Both the position numbers and the translations under genes were made by a program. A DNA stretch of 64,000 nucleotides, taken from positions 40,884,929-40,948,928 of the forward strand of contig OU342635.1 of assembly GCA_910589415.1 (NCBI GenBank). The letters run 5' to 3'. Under the pieces are notes generated by a model. The model worked only from the letters and a program-made list of their open reading frames with translations, was not told where the DNA came from and made no database searches. The DNA is from Malachius bipustulatus. Its lineage: Eukaryota > Arthropoda > Insecta > Coleoptera > Melyridae. Position 1 is the stretch's first letter; every line of letters starts with the position of its first letter. Of this stretch, positions 12,920-25,019 are shown piece by piece.

Positions 12920-13778
12920 TCAAGGAAAATCTAAATGTGAGAAATACAATAAGCCCGCTGGCTTCAGTGTTTGGGACCACATAAACCATCTCTCACATTT
13001 AGTTAAAATACCAAATACCAACACCAATGGGCAAAACAAAGATTTTTCAACATTTTAGCTGGTCGTGACTGAAGAGATGCATATCAGACAAAACGATTGC
13101 ATTACTTGAAAGCGAAGCAAATTTTCACTATCGTCAGCATCAGAATTCTGCCATCAAGCTCCGTTTTCATGGAGGCGAGATCAATCTCAGTAATCTCGTA
13201 ACTCCTGTCATTACGAGATTAATCTCAGCTAGATCCTCCTACAGACAGGCAATAATAGGCCAAGCAACATTCCAAATTTCTCTCCATAATTTTTGTCTAG
13301 TTCTGGTACCACCCCCATCAGTCCCACCACCACAACACGAGACAAGCATCCAATTCCAATTCCTTCAGCTGTCTCTGGCATGCGTTACCCAACATCGCAT
13401 TAATCAACCCACGATCGTTTTGATGATGAGTCAGGGACACCCGTTGCGGATTTTTTTAACAAACGACGTTAACAATGATGGTAGCCCAGATCACGCCTAT
13501 CTCGCCATTTCCGACCAATCCGCGGCCAGTTCCGTCGCGGTGGTACCTTGGAATCGGACGATGGTGGATCGCCTATCTATGTATAACATAGCGGCAGGTG
13601 TATCTCGGTCAGATCTAAAGACGCTAGCCTAACACGAGGAATCGCTCGAGTGAAACGTGCGCTGTCACTGATGTCGGTCGGCGTAATGATCTTGCCTTGA
13701 CGGTTCTTAATAAGAGATTGGATTTGGTCTTCTGTTGAAACTATCCTTTATGTATGAACGCATCAATATATGTAGGTA

Positions 13779-14204
13779 CAGTGTGTTTCGAAAGTCTGGA
13801 ACGACATGATTTTTTGGGCACCGCCGGGACCCTCGCCACAATTGGCTCATTCTTCAAACACGGCAAATGAGCCCGCAGATCTTTTTCGTAAAAAACGAAT
13901 TAACATCTCAAAATTTTGTAATTCTCCTTTCTTGCCTTTTTATAAAAAGCTACAAAGGAGGTTGCCAAATTAGGTAAATCCCAATGCAGTTGACGAATGA
14001 CTAGGTATCAGTGTGATGGAGTCCCGCCTCACTATGATGACATTAACGCCCGTGATCAGATAAGTCTGGCATAAGGGTTGATACGGCGGTAAGAATTCCC
14101 CCCAACTCCCTTGCAAAATTTTAGTCCAGTGATTGGATTGTTGATTAATCATCAACATAAGTGCCACGAAAACATGATTTGTTTCAAACTTTCCTGACAC
14201 ACTG
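13779..14204. mobile_element. TA-flanked MITE, 426 bp
   Basis: The ends CAGTGTGTTTCGAAAGT and ACTTTCCTGACACACTG are inverted, with TA on both outer sides. No transposase remains. Confidence 0.65.
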
Positions 14205-14596
14205 TATATCAACGATGTGCGAGGAATGAGCGTGCCAATTTTAAAATAAATGATAAAATCTACAACGTTATAATTAGGATTATTATGGCGAACCGATACG
14301 TTTCCAGTCCATATTATATAGTCACATGCGAACCGGATGCCAGAAAAAATCGTCTGCCACGACTTGATACCATTGAATCTCGTGATGACTTTACATACCC
14401 CTGCAGTTTTCAGTTATTTCATTACCAGTACAAACGAAAAGCTACATTTTGTATAGCTATAATAAGAAGTTGCAGCAATAAGCTGTTGTCAGTTTTTTTT
14501 TTTTTTTTTTGAAGAGGAGTTTTCATAAGTAACTTACACTTTCTTATCATTCGGAGTCAGTTTACAGTCAGATTATAGGGGGTTTTGTCTGCAGAC

Positions 14597-14680
14597 CTTG
14601 AGTTAGAATCGGGACACGAACCCGGTAGGGTGGATTCCTCCTTCCCAGCTTACCCACTAGTGACGAGCCCACCAAAGTCT
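14597..14680 (-). repeat. Possible tRNA-derived SINE head
   Basis: On the minus strand TGGGTAAGCTGG resembles a pol III A box (one mismatch to TRGCNNARYNGG). It is followed about 21 bases later by GGTTCGTGTCC, which resembles a B box (one mismatch to GGTTCGANNCC). No cloverleaf or tail was found. Confidence 0.3.
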
Positions 14681-15119
14681 GGACCCTCGTGTCGCGTGTC
14701 CTCTCAACGTAGGAAGCTCGGAATCAATACCGCAGACACTTTTTTTCCTGATTACACAAGCATCACGTGCCACCCCAGGTGTTCTTTTAAAACTGTATTG
14801 AACATCCAGCAGAGCTATTAGGTTCCGCTGGACCAAAATTTGGTCAGAGGTCCTGATACTGCACTATAGACACCTGAAAACCCCACTGGGAGGCAAGTAG
14901 AGCCTTATCCCCTCTTTTAAAAAAAATAAGTTTTTTACGTGTTCTACCGTTTGACGAAGTTATAAACACACAAACTAAAACATCCTGTATATAAGGTTTC
15001 CATATGAGTTTCGTCACTGCTGGAACCAGCTCCATTGTCTCAGGCCAGCAAAATTTTACATGACTTCGATCTGCTAAAGGGCTTGCTAATAGCTAATGGC
15101 CATAAACCCTAAAGAAGTA

Positions 15120-15795
15120 GATTCCCTCAGCTTTTTTTACAGATTGGGTCAGCTTGATTTTCACCAACTTAGGCCAGTCTGATTTTGAATTTTAACTGAC
15201 TTAGGTCAGCTTGATTTTCACCAACTTTGGCCAGCCTGATTTTGACTGACTCAAGTCAGTTCGCATTTATTTGACTTAGGTCAGCTTGATTTTCAACAGC
15301 TTAGGCGAGTCAGTCTGATTTTGAGTGACGCAAGCCAGTTCGATTTTCAACAGCTTAGGGCAGTTTAACTGACGCCAGTCAGTTCGATTTTAACTGACTT
15401 AGGCCAGCTTGATTTTCAACAGCTTAGGCCAGTTTGGCTGACGCCAGTCAGTTTGATTTTAACTGACTTAGGCCAGCTTGATTTTTACCAGCTTGATTTT
15501 CACCAACTTAGGCCAGCCTGATTTTGAATTTTAACTGACTTAGGCCAGCTTGAATTTCACCAACTTGGGGCAGCCTGATTTTGACTGACTCAAGTTAGTT
15601 CGCATTTATTTGACTTAGATCAGCTTGATTTTCAACAGCTTAGGCGAGTCTGATTTTGACTGACGCCAGTCAGTCCGATTTTAACTGACTTAGGCCAGCT
15701 TGATTTTCACCATATTGGGTCAGCTTGATTTTCACCAGCTTAGGCCAGCCTGATCTTCACTGACTTTGTTTGACTGACCCAAGTCAGATATAGAT
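15120..15795 (+). repeat. Minisatellite built of TTAGGCCAGCTTGATTTT units
   Basis: Around 25 alternating modules are present. One type is (A)CTTAGGCCAGCTTGATTTTCACCA, the other TGACTGACGCCAGTCAGTTCGATTTTAA. Together they make higher-order units of about 45-60 bp. Several modules contain the palindrome CTGACGCCAGTCAG or CTGACTCAAGTCAG. Confidence 0.9.
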
Positions 15796-15799
15796 GAAG

Positions 15800-17520
15800 T
15801 ACCTGCTTGATTTTAAACGATCTTCATAATGCATTATTATTAATTAAACGTCAGTCTAGTTTTTAGTTTATAGTTAGTTTAGGTATAGAAATACGAGTAG
15901 AACGCACTTTTCTGCCTCCAAAAAGCAGTAATAATATTAACAGATCGTGCATGATACTACGGTTATTATTCTAGACAGAAGTGCCTATAAGACGCATGCG
16001 TATCGTTCGATAATACCAAGACAATAAAATCAAGTCCTCCTTTCACTTGGAAGGAATGATATTCCAATTCCATCCAAGTCAAGTTTTACGAGTATTAAAA
16101 CGCAAAGTCTGCGTCTCCTCAAACCCTCTCTCCTCTCCAATACCGAGATGGCAAAGATCAAAGACCGTCTGCTGAATTTAAAGTACCGCAGAATGACGGA
16201 TAAAATTCACGGGGCGCTTTTCTAGATACACATTATAACTAACGGTCATTTTCGACGGTTGAGTTGTGACGAACGCGGCAATTGAATCGGTATTAATGCC
16301 GAGAGTGCACGTTTCTTCTACGTGCCGCATTAATAAAATTACATCAAGTACCTACAAGCAATGAAAAAATCCTGGAAAGACGTAGGTAAGTAATTACTCA
16401 TACCGTCTGCTATTTATGCAGAGACCGTTACAGTCCGCGGGACCAGTACACGGGTCCCATGGAGCTTTCCCCCTGAGACTTCATTGAAATTTAATTGGTA
16501 TGTCATCAACCATCATCCTTTCCGTTGTCGTACGTGGAAAGGTGAAACGGTTAAATCGGAACGTTTAAATGATTCGTTGGAAGAAATAATAGTTAAAGGA
16601 CATTAAATTAAATAAATAAAAAATCCAAATTATTAAATAAATAACTTATTTGACTTGACAACACTGTGAGATAATAAAACGGAAGAGTTGGACGAAAAAA
16701 TAATTGCAGAGAGAGATAAATGAACGATTTATTGATTAATCTCACAACACCGCCAGCGTCACTAAAACAATAATCAATTATTGATTATCATCCGTCATCT
16801 TTTCCGCCGTACGCGGAAATGTTGAAACAGTTTGATCGGGAAGAGGTTTTTGTTAAAACGAAAAAATCAGACTAGAACGAAACAAATTAGAACACAGAGG
16901 CTCAAATTAAAGAACCAATGACTTGGCAACATTGTTCAAACGGTACTAAAAGAACCAAACCTTACAGCGATATTCTTAGATTCATTCAGTATGGGAACCG
17001 CATTAATTAAAAGCAAACTAATAAAAGAAAAACGAACAATCGTTCATTCAGATCTTTAAGCCTGAGAAGAAAAGTTCAATCTGACAATGCCGTTACGGGA
17101 AATAGATGCCCCGAAATTCACAGAAAGAGCCCAGCGATCCGAGACGTTAAAAGTTTGAACGTTACCCGCGATTACTGGACTGGGAACCACCTTGGAAGCT
17201 CTTTAAACAAAAAGAACGTTTTAAATTACACCAAGTAGGTATTCACACACAAATTTAGTCGGAATCGTTTTTATTTCTCTATACAATCAGCATTCTACAA
17301 ATCAAGAGAATTGAAGAAGACCCAAATAAAAATAAATTGCTCGTGATGAATATGCTGATATACAATAAAAATACGGGAAGGTGCGTACTTACAAACGCGT
17401 TCACTGATGACAATGCAGGATTGCGATTTTCTATACTGATGTAGGTACTGTGCATGATACTGCGTACTATATCAAAGAAGTGAACGCTTATTCTTGCTGC
17501 TTCCCTTCACATGCAGGCAA
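15800..17520. other. Intron sequence without recognised gene
   Basis: It includes one diverged pair of TTTCCG(C/T)...CGTACG(T/C)GGAAA blocks near 16515 and 16800, suggesting an old duplication. No coding or RNA gene was recognised. Confidence 0.35.
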
Positions 17521-17529
17521 TGCAATAAC

Positions 17530-17943
17530 ATAGACCGGGGACAACTTTTGTGGCCAGGAGCCTGTACTTGGTCTGACCAAATGTGTTTTAGTCGAGGCCA
17601 TCAAGGAATTGACGCAAAGGGAAGTATTAGGAGGCAACAGCGGCCTGCAAACAAGCCAGACGGTTAATAGAGCCGCTTTCGGGGGGAAACAGGTTGGCCA
17701 ACTTGACCAAGCTGAACCGGGGGAGCCAGGGACAACTTTTGTGGTCAGGAGTCTGTACTTGGTCTGACCAAAGGTTTTCTAGTCGAGTTTTCTATAGTCG
17801 ATGCCATTAAGGGATAGACGCAAAAATGTTTAGAGAATCATTTTAGGAGGCAACAGCATGCTACAGACAAGTCAGACGGTTCATATAGCCGCTTTCGGGC
17901 GGAAACAGGTCGGCCAACATGACCAAACTGAAACGGGGGAAGC
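17530..17943 (+). repeat. Tandem duplication, unit about 191-215 bp
   Basis: Two units start GGGACAACTTTTGTGG at about 17538 and 17729. They share TCAGGAG(C/T)CTGTACTTGGTC, GGAGGCAACAGC and GCCGCTTTCGGG(G/C)GGAAACAGG. The second has a small internal insertion. Confidence 0.85.
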
Positions 17944-18110
17944 TTAGAGAACTGTTCTGTGCAACTACAGAACAGACTGAGTCTCATCGGTCACAATACC
18001 CCGAACATGCAGGCGCTTCCCACTTATATGAGCGAGGGGGGACCCAGGCTGTCCCAAATGTGGAATAGACGACGAGGACTCCTCGGATACCACCATATAC
18101 GTGTAGGCCA
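17944..18110 (+). pseudogene. LINE C-terminal zinc-knuckle relic
   Basis: The translation GDPGCPKCGIDDEDSSDTTI (ending at a stop near 18105) matches the CPxCG...DDxxHxxxxC tail of R1/Jockey-group LINEs. The preceding bases read like AGASHLYERG in a shifted frame. The final histidine and cysteine are lost, and at least one frameshift and one stop are present. It sits directly after the tandem duplication at 17530, which may derive from the same LINE. Confidence 0.5.
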
Positions 18111-18149
18111 GATAGCGTGAGACTCAATCAATCTCTTTCGGCCAGAGGA

Positions 18150-20430
18150 ACATTTCCCTTTGCGGAATTTATCCTCCTCTTGCACAACCCTTTTGTCCAT
18201 CCATAGACATTATGGCTATTCACGGCAAAAGGAAACATTCATGTGCGTAACGCGAGTGGTGAGACTGAACGTTCAAGATTTTCACCACCAACATAAGTCG
18301 CAGTTGAGCAGCAAGACGAGTCGGATCGCAGCAGAATGCCCCGTGGGCAATTAACGCGTCCTAAATAGGCCTATCGCATTAATTGAGGCTGATGTACACC
18401 CAGTACCCTTCCTCTCATCGCAGAGAACATTAATTTGAACATTCGCATTCCCCGCACGGGTTGAGTGATTCACATAGTGGCACGAGAATAAACAGTGAGT
18501 ACACAATAAACTATTACGCCATAGTATTAATTGTTGATCCTGTCTATTGTTGTTTCCCGGTGTATTCTGTGCCCTGGTCCTTCGCCCAGATTAGATCAAG
18601 CTTTTCGGTCTTACAAACCGACCTATTAAAAATTATTTATTTCAGCATCATTTTCACCCAATTAGTTCCCCATTACGGGAATCATACATTATTTGTCCTG
18701 CACATCCGATTGATTCCCCATTAAGGGACCATACAATAACACCATAGCGCCTTATTTAAAGAACAGAGAATACCAGGCGAAAAAAAAATTCAAAAAACAA
18801 GTGTAACAGAATAAGGCAATACATTTAATTGTAGCGATTCTGTCACCGTTGGTTTTGAACAATGTAATAATTATTTGTGATACGTATAATAGTTTGAATA
18901 ATTATGTCAAGTGCGATACGGTTAGATCACAGTAACGGTAACCGGCAATCAACAGTCACTGATAACGCCATCTCTAAGAGCCTCTTTGGTCGGATACTCG
19001 GTTATAATAGTGAGAGGTAAAAACCACTGAATCATCATCGTCATCGGCATCGCCATGGTTTCCGAGAAGAATGTCGACAGCCGGATGCGACGGTGCCTTA
19101 TTTTATTTACGTTGAACGAACGACATAATTTCTATACGGACTATATTTATCAAAGGAGATTAAGTGCGGTTTTCGCACTGCGGGAAACTAATAAAATGCA
19201 AACTTTCCTGCAAGCTCGTTTCGTTTCGGTTATCAAACGCTCGGCGGATAGACTTCCAAGAGCGTTTGCACGTTGCGAGAACATGCCACGGAGATTATCA
19301 GGTTGTGGGAAAATTTCACGACCAGGTATAGAGAAAACCTGGTGACAAAACCGAATCACGCATTACAGCATAAAATATCCTGCAAGGGAAAACTTCCCTT
19401 ACTTCTGTGTAGGTAGTAGCCACGGCCTTAGCGCGCATACAAGACCGAGCTTATAGATTCCATGTTTTTGATTGATTATAGACACTCGCATGAAGAAATC
19501 TGGAACACTACTCTGCCTTCCACCTGTTTTATTTACTTTGGATGACAATAACTTATCACAAATAAAATCATCACAATAAAACAGATTTTTCGTTATAGTT
19601 CTTGTTCAACTAACTCTTCCATCTTTCTTGTTTGTGTGAAGGACACTAATCCGGAGGCACCATTTCTCCACAATGTTCAGAACTTCTTGGTATTAACGCC
19701 GAGGTTGTTTTAGAATATTTCCCCATGACATAGGTATTTTTTATAAATATGAAACCTCCAGCTGAGACGTCGAATAAAATAATAATAATAATTAATAAAC
19801 GAGACCATCCCCTTCATAAAAAAACCTATCGTCCTGTAGAATGACACAGATTCTTGACGTAAGCCGTATAGTATAAGCAACATCAACTCGATTTTTTATT
19901 AATTATTAATCTATAACTTTGTTCCATAGATTCCAGTAGCAGTCGATGTAAAACTTCCCTCCCGAATTGGAAAATAATTCATGTGTTATGAAATGTTTAA
20001 GACTTGATACTTACGTCATCGCAATCGATCGAAAATAATTCTACCCACATGGGAAATTTTAACAGCACCTACGACGTCAAGCCAGGTTTCTCCTTAACGC
20101 CATTGAAAATTACATACTTCTTCGGTAGGTTAGAGAAAGACTCTATAACACAAGAGCTGATGGTGTCTTGTTGATATTTAATTTCATCTACAGGTTGATT
20201 CAGTGACTATCACAAACTTTGACACATGAAAGCTGACATGATTCTGAGAAATGACTTCTTTCTGCGATTAGTCATATCTGTCACGATTCATCATTATTAA
20301 TCATTATCACCACGATATTATTATAATCAATATACCGAGTGTCTTAGAGATTAGTGCCAAGTGCCATAAAGTATACAGGAGATACTGGACCTTAGAAATA
20401 AGTCAAAAACTCCAAAAAATATGTAGGTGG
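18150..20430. other. Intron sequence without recognised gene
   Basis: No repeat family, RNA gene or protein homology was recognised. Open frames near 18160-18724 and 19055-19345 have no family-like motifs. Confidence 0.35.
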
Positions 20431-20459
20431 GGCATATTAGGAATAAATTGGGGATCCAG

Positions 20460-21235
20460 AAGGAAATTTTGCTATAGTTTTGATTTTCTCACCCTCTATG
20501 TTTTTGGGATCCTGAACACGAATTTTAATTGGCCTGGATTTTTTTTGCACATTTTGTCCAAATTTTTCCACAATTTTTTCGGCTTTTGGCCTAAATCTCA
20601 GGAAGGCAACATTTATTTTTGAAGTTCATTCTACACAAAATTAAAGTAGACAAAATTTCTTACATTTCTCACATAATTCACGTTTTTTTTTTCGAAGAGT
20701 TAACTGTTCCGCCGGTACAGCGCGCAAAAAAAAATTCCCATTACGTGGGGTTTTGGAAAATAATGCTATAGTTTTGATTATCTCACCCTCTATGTTATTT
20801 GGGTCGTCGAATACGAATTTGAAGTTTGTTTGTAGAAATTTTGGCCGCAACTTCGGTTTTTTTCGCACTTTTTGCCCAAATTTTTTCAGTTTTTGGTCTA
20901 AACTCAGAAAGAAAATGTCTTTTCGACAAGTCCATTCTATCAAAATTAAAGTAGACGAAATTTACTACATTTCTCACAAAACATGTTTTTTTCGGAGACT
21001 AACCGCGCGTTCTGCCGGTAGAGCTTTCTAACTGAGCTTCAAAACTTCCTTTATAGCGCTTCTTTTCTGAGATTTATGCAAAAAAACTGAAAAATAGTAC
21101 CTACACGAAATTTGACAAAAAGTGCAAAAAATAACAAAAATCCGGGCCAAATTTTTGCCAGCAATCTTCAAATTCATGTTCAGGGACCCAAAAAACATAT
21201 ATTAGAGGGTGGGAAAAATGAAAACTTTCCTCTGA
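20460..21235. repeat. Three copies of a roughly 290-bp repeat, two direct and one inverted
   Basis: TGCTATAGTTTTGATT(T/A)TCTCACCCTCTATG marks direct copies at about 20470 and 20760. Each ends in a CGGAAC/CCGGTA...GCGCGC-type block. A third, inverted partial copy (about 21060-21230) has CATATATTAGAGGGTGGG and AAAAAAACTGAAAAAT. The inner pair flanks a GCCGGTA(C/G)AGC inverted motif. Confidence 0.65.
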
Positions 21236-22284
21236 GAATTCTAATATGTCTAGCTTAATGTCTTGATACGTCCTAAAAAGCACACAAGATAGGGGGTGGG
21301 ATAGAAGGGGACTGGAGACGTTGCTGACAAGACAACAAATGAGAGGGGTAATTTCAAAACTACCCCTCTCAACTAGGTTATGTTCCTGAAATTCTACTTG
21401 ACAGGCGTAGATGGCGAAAACTCTTTGCTGCGAGTAATGGCATAAGAGTCAACGTTATCGTTGACACATTTTGGTGGGCGCGGCTAAACATGTCAAAAAC
21501 CTGTCGAAGTTCCCCCATCAGTTTACGGTATGGAACGACTCGAGATGACCACAAAACAGCGTATCTTTGCTGTAATTTCATTATATCTGTATCTCTGTAT
21601 ATCTGTGCGATCTGTGTGTAATTTGAACCAGAAACGTACGGTTCAATGGCTGCAACTTTTTTACCCCCCAATTTTAACGCCATTGCATAAATTTTGGTTT
21701 TGATATACTTTTCCAAAAGCTAGGCATTTCTGGTATCCAGAAGCTTAGTGCATAAGGTTTGCTCCTTATAAAAAACCCTCGCTGGCTAAGCCATCTCGTG
21801 GAAATCATCCCCAATTAAAGATGAGCTCATAGCACAAAAAACGTTGCTCGGATTTTTCGTGGTCGGGGAGTCCGGGGATGAATAAGAAGCCCTAGATCAA
21901 ATCTGTAAATTTTTCAAGAAGTTGAAAAAATTTACAAAAGACGCCTTATAACTTTTTGCCCTCTTGAATATCTTGATTGTACCGGGTGTCCCAACACTAG
22001 TGTCCACCCCCTAAATAGAGCTTAATTTTAAAGATAAAAAATTGAAACTTTGAGGATTTGTGTACTTGATATAGGACCACGGAATGGCATAATCAGTTTC
22101 ATTAAAAAAAATATAGTTCGGGCGCCAGCGATAAAAAACTGTAAGATGGTGGTAAATTGTCGAAAAAAAAAATTGATTTTTTTTCAATACATACGTAGAA
22201 ATCGATTAATAAAATCAATATCGCTTGAAAGAAAAGTGAAAAAAAACTAATTATAAGGCTTTAATTAAATAAAATATAATTATA

Positions 22285-23482
22285 CAGGGTGTCCCATAAT
22301 ATGTGGGCAATCTCCCGGATTTGGGTAAATTTCGTAAAAATAAATGAAAAAATAGCTATAAAATTAATTCCTCAGAGACACCCTTACAAAGATCTTAGCT
22401 GTTGAAGTTGAGGGTTGAAAATCAATTTTTTGCAATAACTTTTTTATTTCTTGACCGATTTTGATAATTTTTGGTTTTAGTTTCTATTATTTGGGACTGC
22501 TTAGAATAGTGTTTCATAATCTTTGGTAGCACATACATAGACCTCGAGATGGCATAACCCCCTCATTCACTTGAAAGAAAACAATAAAAATAATAATTTT
22601 ACAGTTTTTTAAGGTTAATTTTCTTTTTATTTGACATTTTTTACATAATAAATGTATCTTTATTTATTTCGATAGAGCGAACCGTTATCGAGATAAACGT
22701 CCTTCTAATAGGTGATGCGTCGCAAGAACTTTCTAAATTTCAAGTAAATTTTAACAAGATGGCTGACCTTTGACAGTAAATTGAGCAGGAAACAAAACAA
22801 AAACTGAATTAAATACACGTCAGTGTCAAAGATTTCATTTCATGCAGATTCAATTCTAACTGATTTTCTGCGTATTCAGCATTTGTGCAACTCATTTTGA
22901 AATCAGTTAGAATTGAATCTGCATGACATGAAATCTTTGACACTATTTGACGTGTATTTAATTAAGTTATTGTTTTGTTTCCTGCTCAATTTAATGTCAA
23001 AGGTCAGCCATCTTGTTAAAATACTTGAAATTTAGAAAGTTCCTGCGACGCATCACCTATTAGAAGGACGTTTATATCGATAACGGTTCGCTCTATCGAA
23101 ATAATCAAAGATACATTTATTATGTAAAAAATGTCAAATAAAAAGAAAATTAACCTTAAAAAACTGTAAAATTATTATTTGTATTGTTTTCTTTCAAGTG
23201 AATGAGGGGGTTATGCCATCCCGAGGTCTATGTATGTGCTACCAAAGATTATGAAACACTATTCTAATCAGTCCCAAATAATAGAAACTAAAACCAAAAA
23301 TTATCAAAATCGGTCAAGAAATAAAAAAATTATTGCAAAAAATTGATTTTCAACCCTCAACTTCAACAGCTAAGATCTTTGTAGGGGTGTCTCTGAGGAA
23401 TTAATTTTATAGCTATTTTTTCATTTATTTTTACGAAATTTACCCAAATCCGGGAGATTGCCCACATATTATGGGACACCTG
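22285..23482. mobile_element. Palindromic element, copy 1 (1198 bp)
   Basis: The ends CAGGGTGTCCCATAATATG and CATATTATGGGACACCTG are inverted. The whole element is two nearly perfect complementary arms of about 580 bp around a spacer of about 40 bp near 22865-22905. It is flanked by TA. No protein is encoded. Such elements are non-autonomous and need a mariner-like transposase elsewhere. Confidence 0.9.
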
Positions 23483-23486
23483 TATA

Positions 23487-24679
23487 CAGGGTGAGAACTT
23501 AATATGTGGGCAATCTCCCGGATTTGGGTAAATTTCGTAAAAATACATGAAAAAATATCTATAAAATTAATTCCTCAGAGACACCCCTACAAAGATATTA
23601 GCTGTTGAAGTTGAGGGTTGAAAATCAATTTTTTGCAATAACTTTTTTATTTCTTGACCGATTTTGATAATTTTAGGTTTTATTCTGTATTATTTGGGAC
23701 TGTTTAGATTAGTGTTTCATAATCTTTGGTAGCACATACATAGATCTCGGGATGGCATAACCCCCTCATTCACTTGAAATAAAACAATAAAAATAATAAT
23801 TTTACAGTTTTTTAAGGTTAATTTTCTTTTTATTTGATATTTTTTGCATAAAAAATGTATCCTTATTTATTTCGACAGAGCGAACCGTTATCGAGATAAA
23901 CGTCCTTCTAATAGGTGATGCGCCGCAGGAACTTTCCAAATTTCAAGTAAATTTTAACAAGATGGCTGATCTATGACAGTAAATTGAGCAGGTAACAAAA
24001 CAATAACTTAATTAAATACATGTCAGTGTTAAAGATTTTATTTCATGCAGATTCAATTCTAACTGATTTTCAGCGTTTGTGTAACTCATTTTAAAATCAG
24101 TTAGAATTGAATCTGCATGAAATGAAATCTTTGACACTATTTGACGTGTATTTAATTAAGTTATTGTTTTGTTTCCTGCTCAATTTACTGTCAAAGGTCA
24201 GCCATCTTGTTAAAATTTACTTGAAATTTGGAAAGTTCCTGCGGCGCATCACCTATTAGAAGGACGTTTATCTCGATAACGGTTCGCTCTATCTAAATAA
24301 ATACAGAGACATTTTTTATGTAAAAAATGTCAAATAAAAAGAAAATTAACCTTAAAAAACTGTAAAATTATTATTTTTATTGTTTTCTTTCAAGTGAATG
24401 AGGGGGTTATGCCATCCCGAGGTCTATGTATGTGCTATCAAAGATTATGAAACACTGTTCTAAACAGTCCAAAATAATACAAAATAAAACCAAAAATTAT
24501 CAAAATCGGTCAAGAAAAAAAAAAGTTATTGGAAAAAATTGATTTTCAACCCTCAACTTCAAAAGCTAATATCTTTGTAGGGGTGTCTCTGAGGAATTAA
24601 TTTTATAGATATTTTTTAATTTATTTTTACGAAATTTACCCAAATCCGGGAGATTGCCCACATATTATGGGACACCCTG
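23487..24679. mobile_element. Palindromic element, copy 2 (1193 bp)
   Basis: The second copy lies immediately after copy 1, with TATA between them. It starts CAGGGTGAGAACTTAATATG and ends CATATTATGGGACACCCTG. The arms match those of copy 1 with scattered differences, and the left-terminal 10 bases differ. Confidence 0.9.
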
Positions 24680-25019
24680 TATAGCAATGACAGGTAGACA
24701 ATATAATCTGAACAATATAATCAATATAATCTGAAAACGGTAGGTGCAATAAGTTTTATGACAAAGTAAATAAGGCCCAAATAAATAGACGGCTCTTGCT
24801 GGGCTAGCCGGCACACTGAACCTGCACTGAACAGTGTCGTAGTATGGACTCATGAAAAAGGTGATTATTAAAAAGATATTAAAAATGTTTTTTAATGAAA
24901 CTAACTATGCCATTCTATGGTCCTATATCAAGTACACAAATCCTCAAAGTTTCAATTTTTTATCTTTAAAATTAAGCTCGATTTAGGGGGTGGACACTAG
25001 TGTTGGGACACCCGGTACA

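Larger units (their letters stand above)
21982..25015. mobile_element. TA-flanked inverted-repeat element hosting two nested palindromes
   Basis: The terminal repeats CCGGGTGTCCCAACACTAGT (21982) and ACTAGTGTTGGGACACCCGG (to 25015) are perfect over at least 20 bases, and the arms continue for about 128 bp. TA flanks both sides. Everything between about 22110 and 24890 is later insertion or spacer. No transposase was seen. Confidence 0.85.

Noticed and set aside
21378..21716. Minus-strand 112-codon open frame
   Set aside because: No recognisable domain, no splice context and AT-rich surroundings with repeats. Probably chance or a decayed mobile-element fragment.
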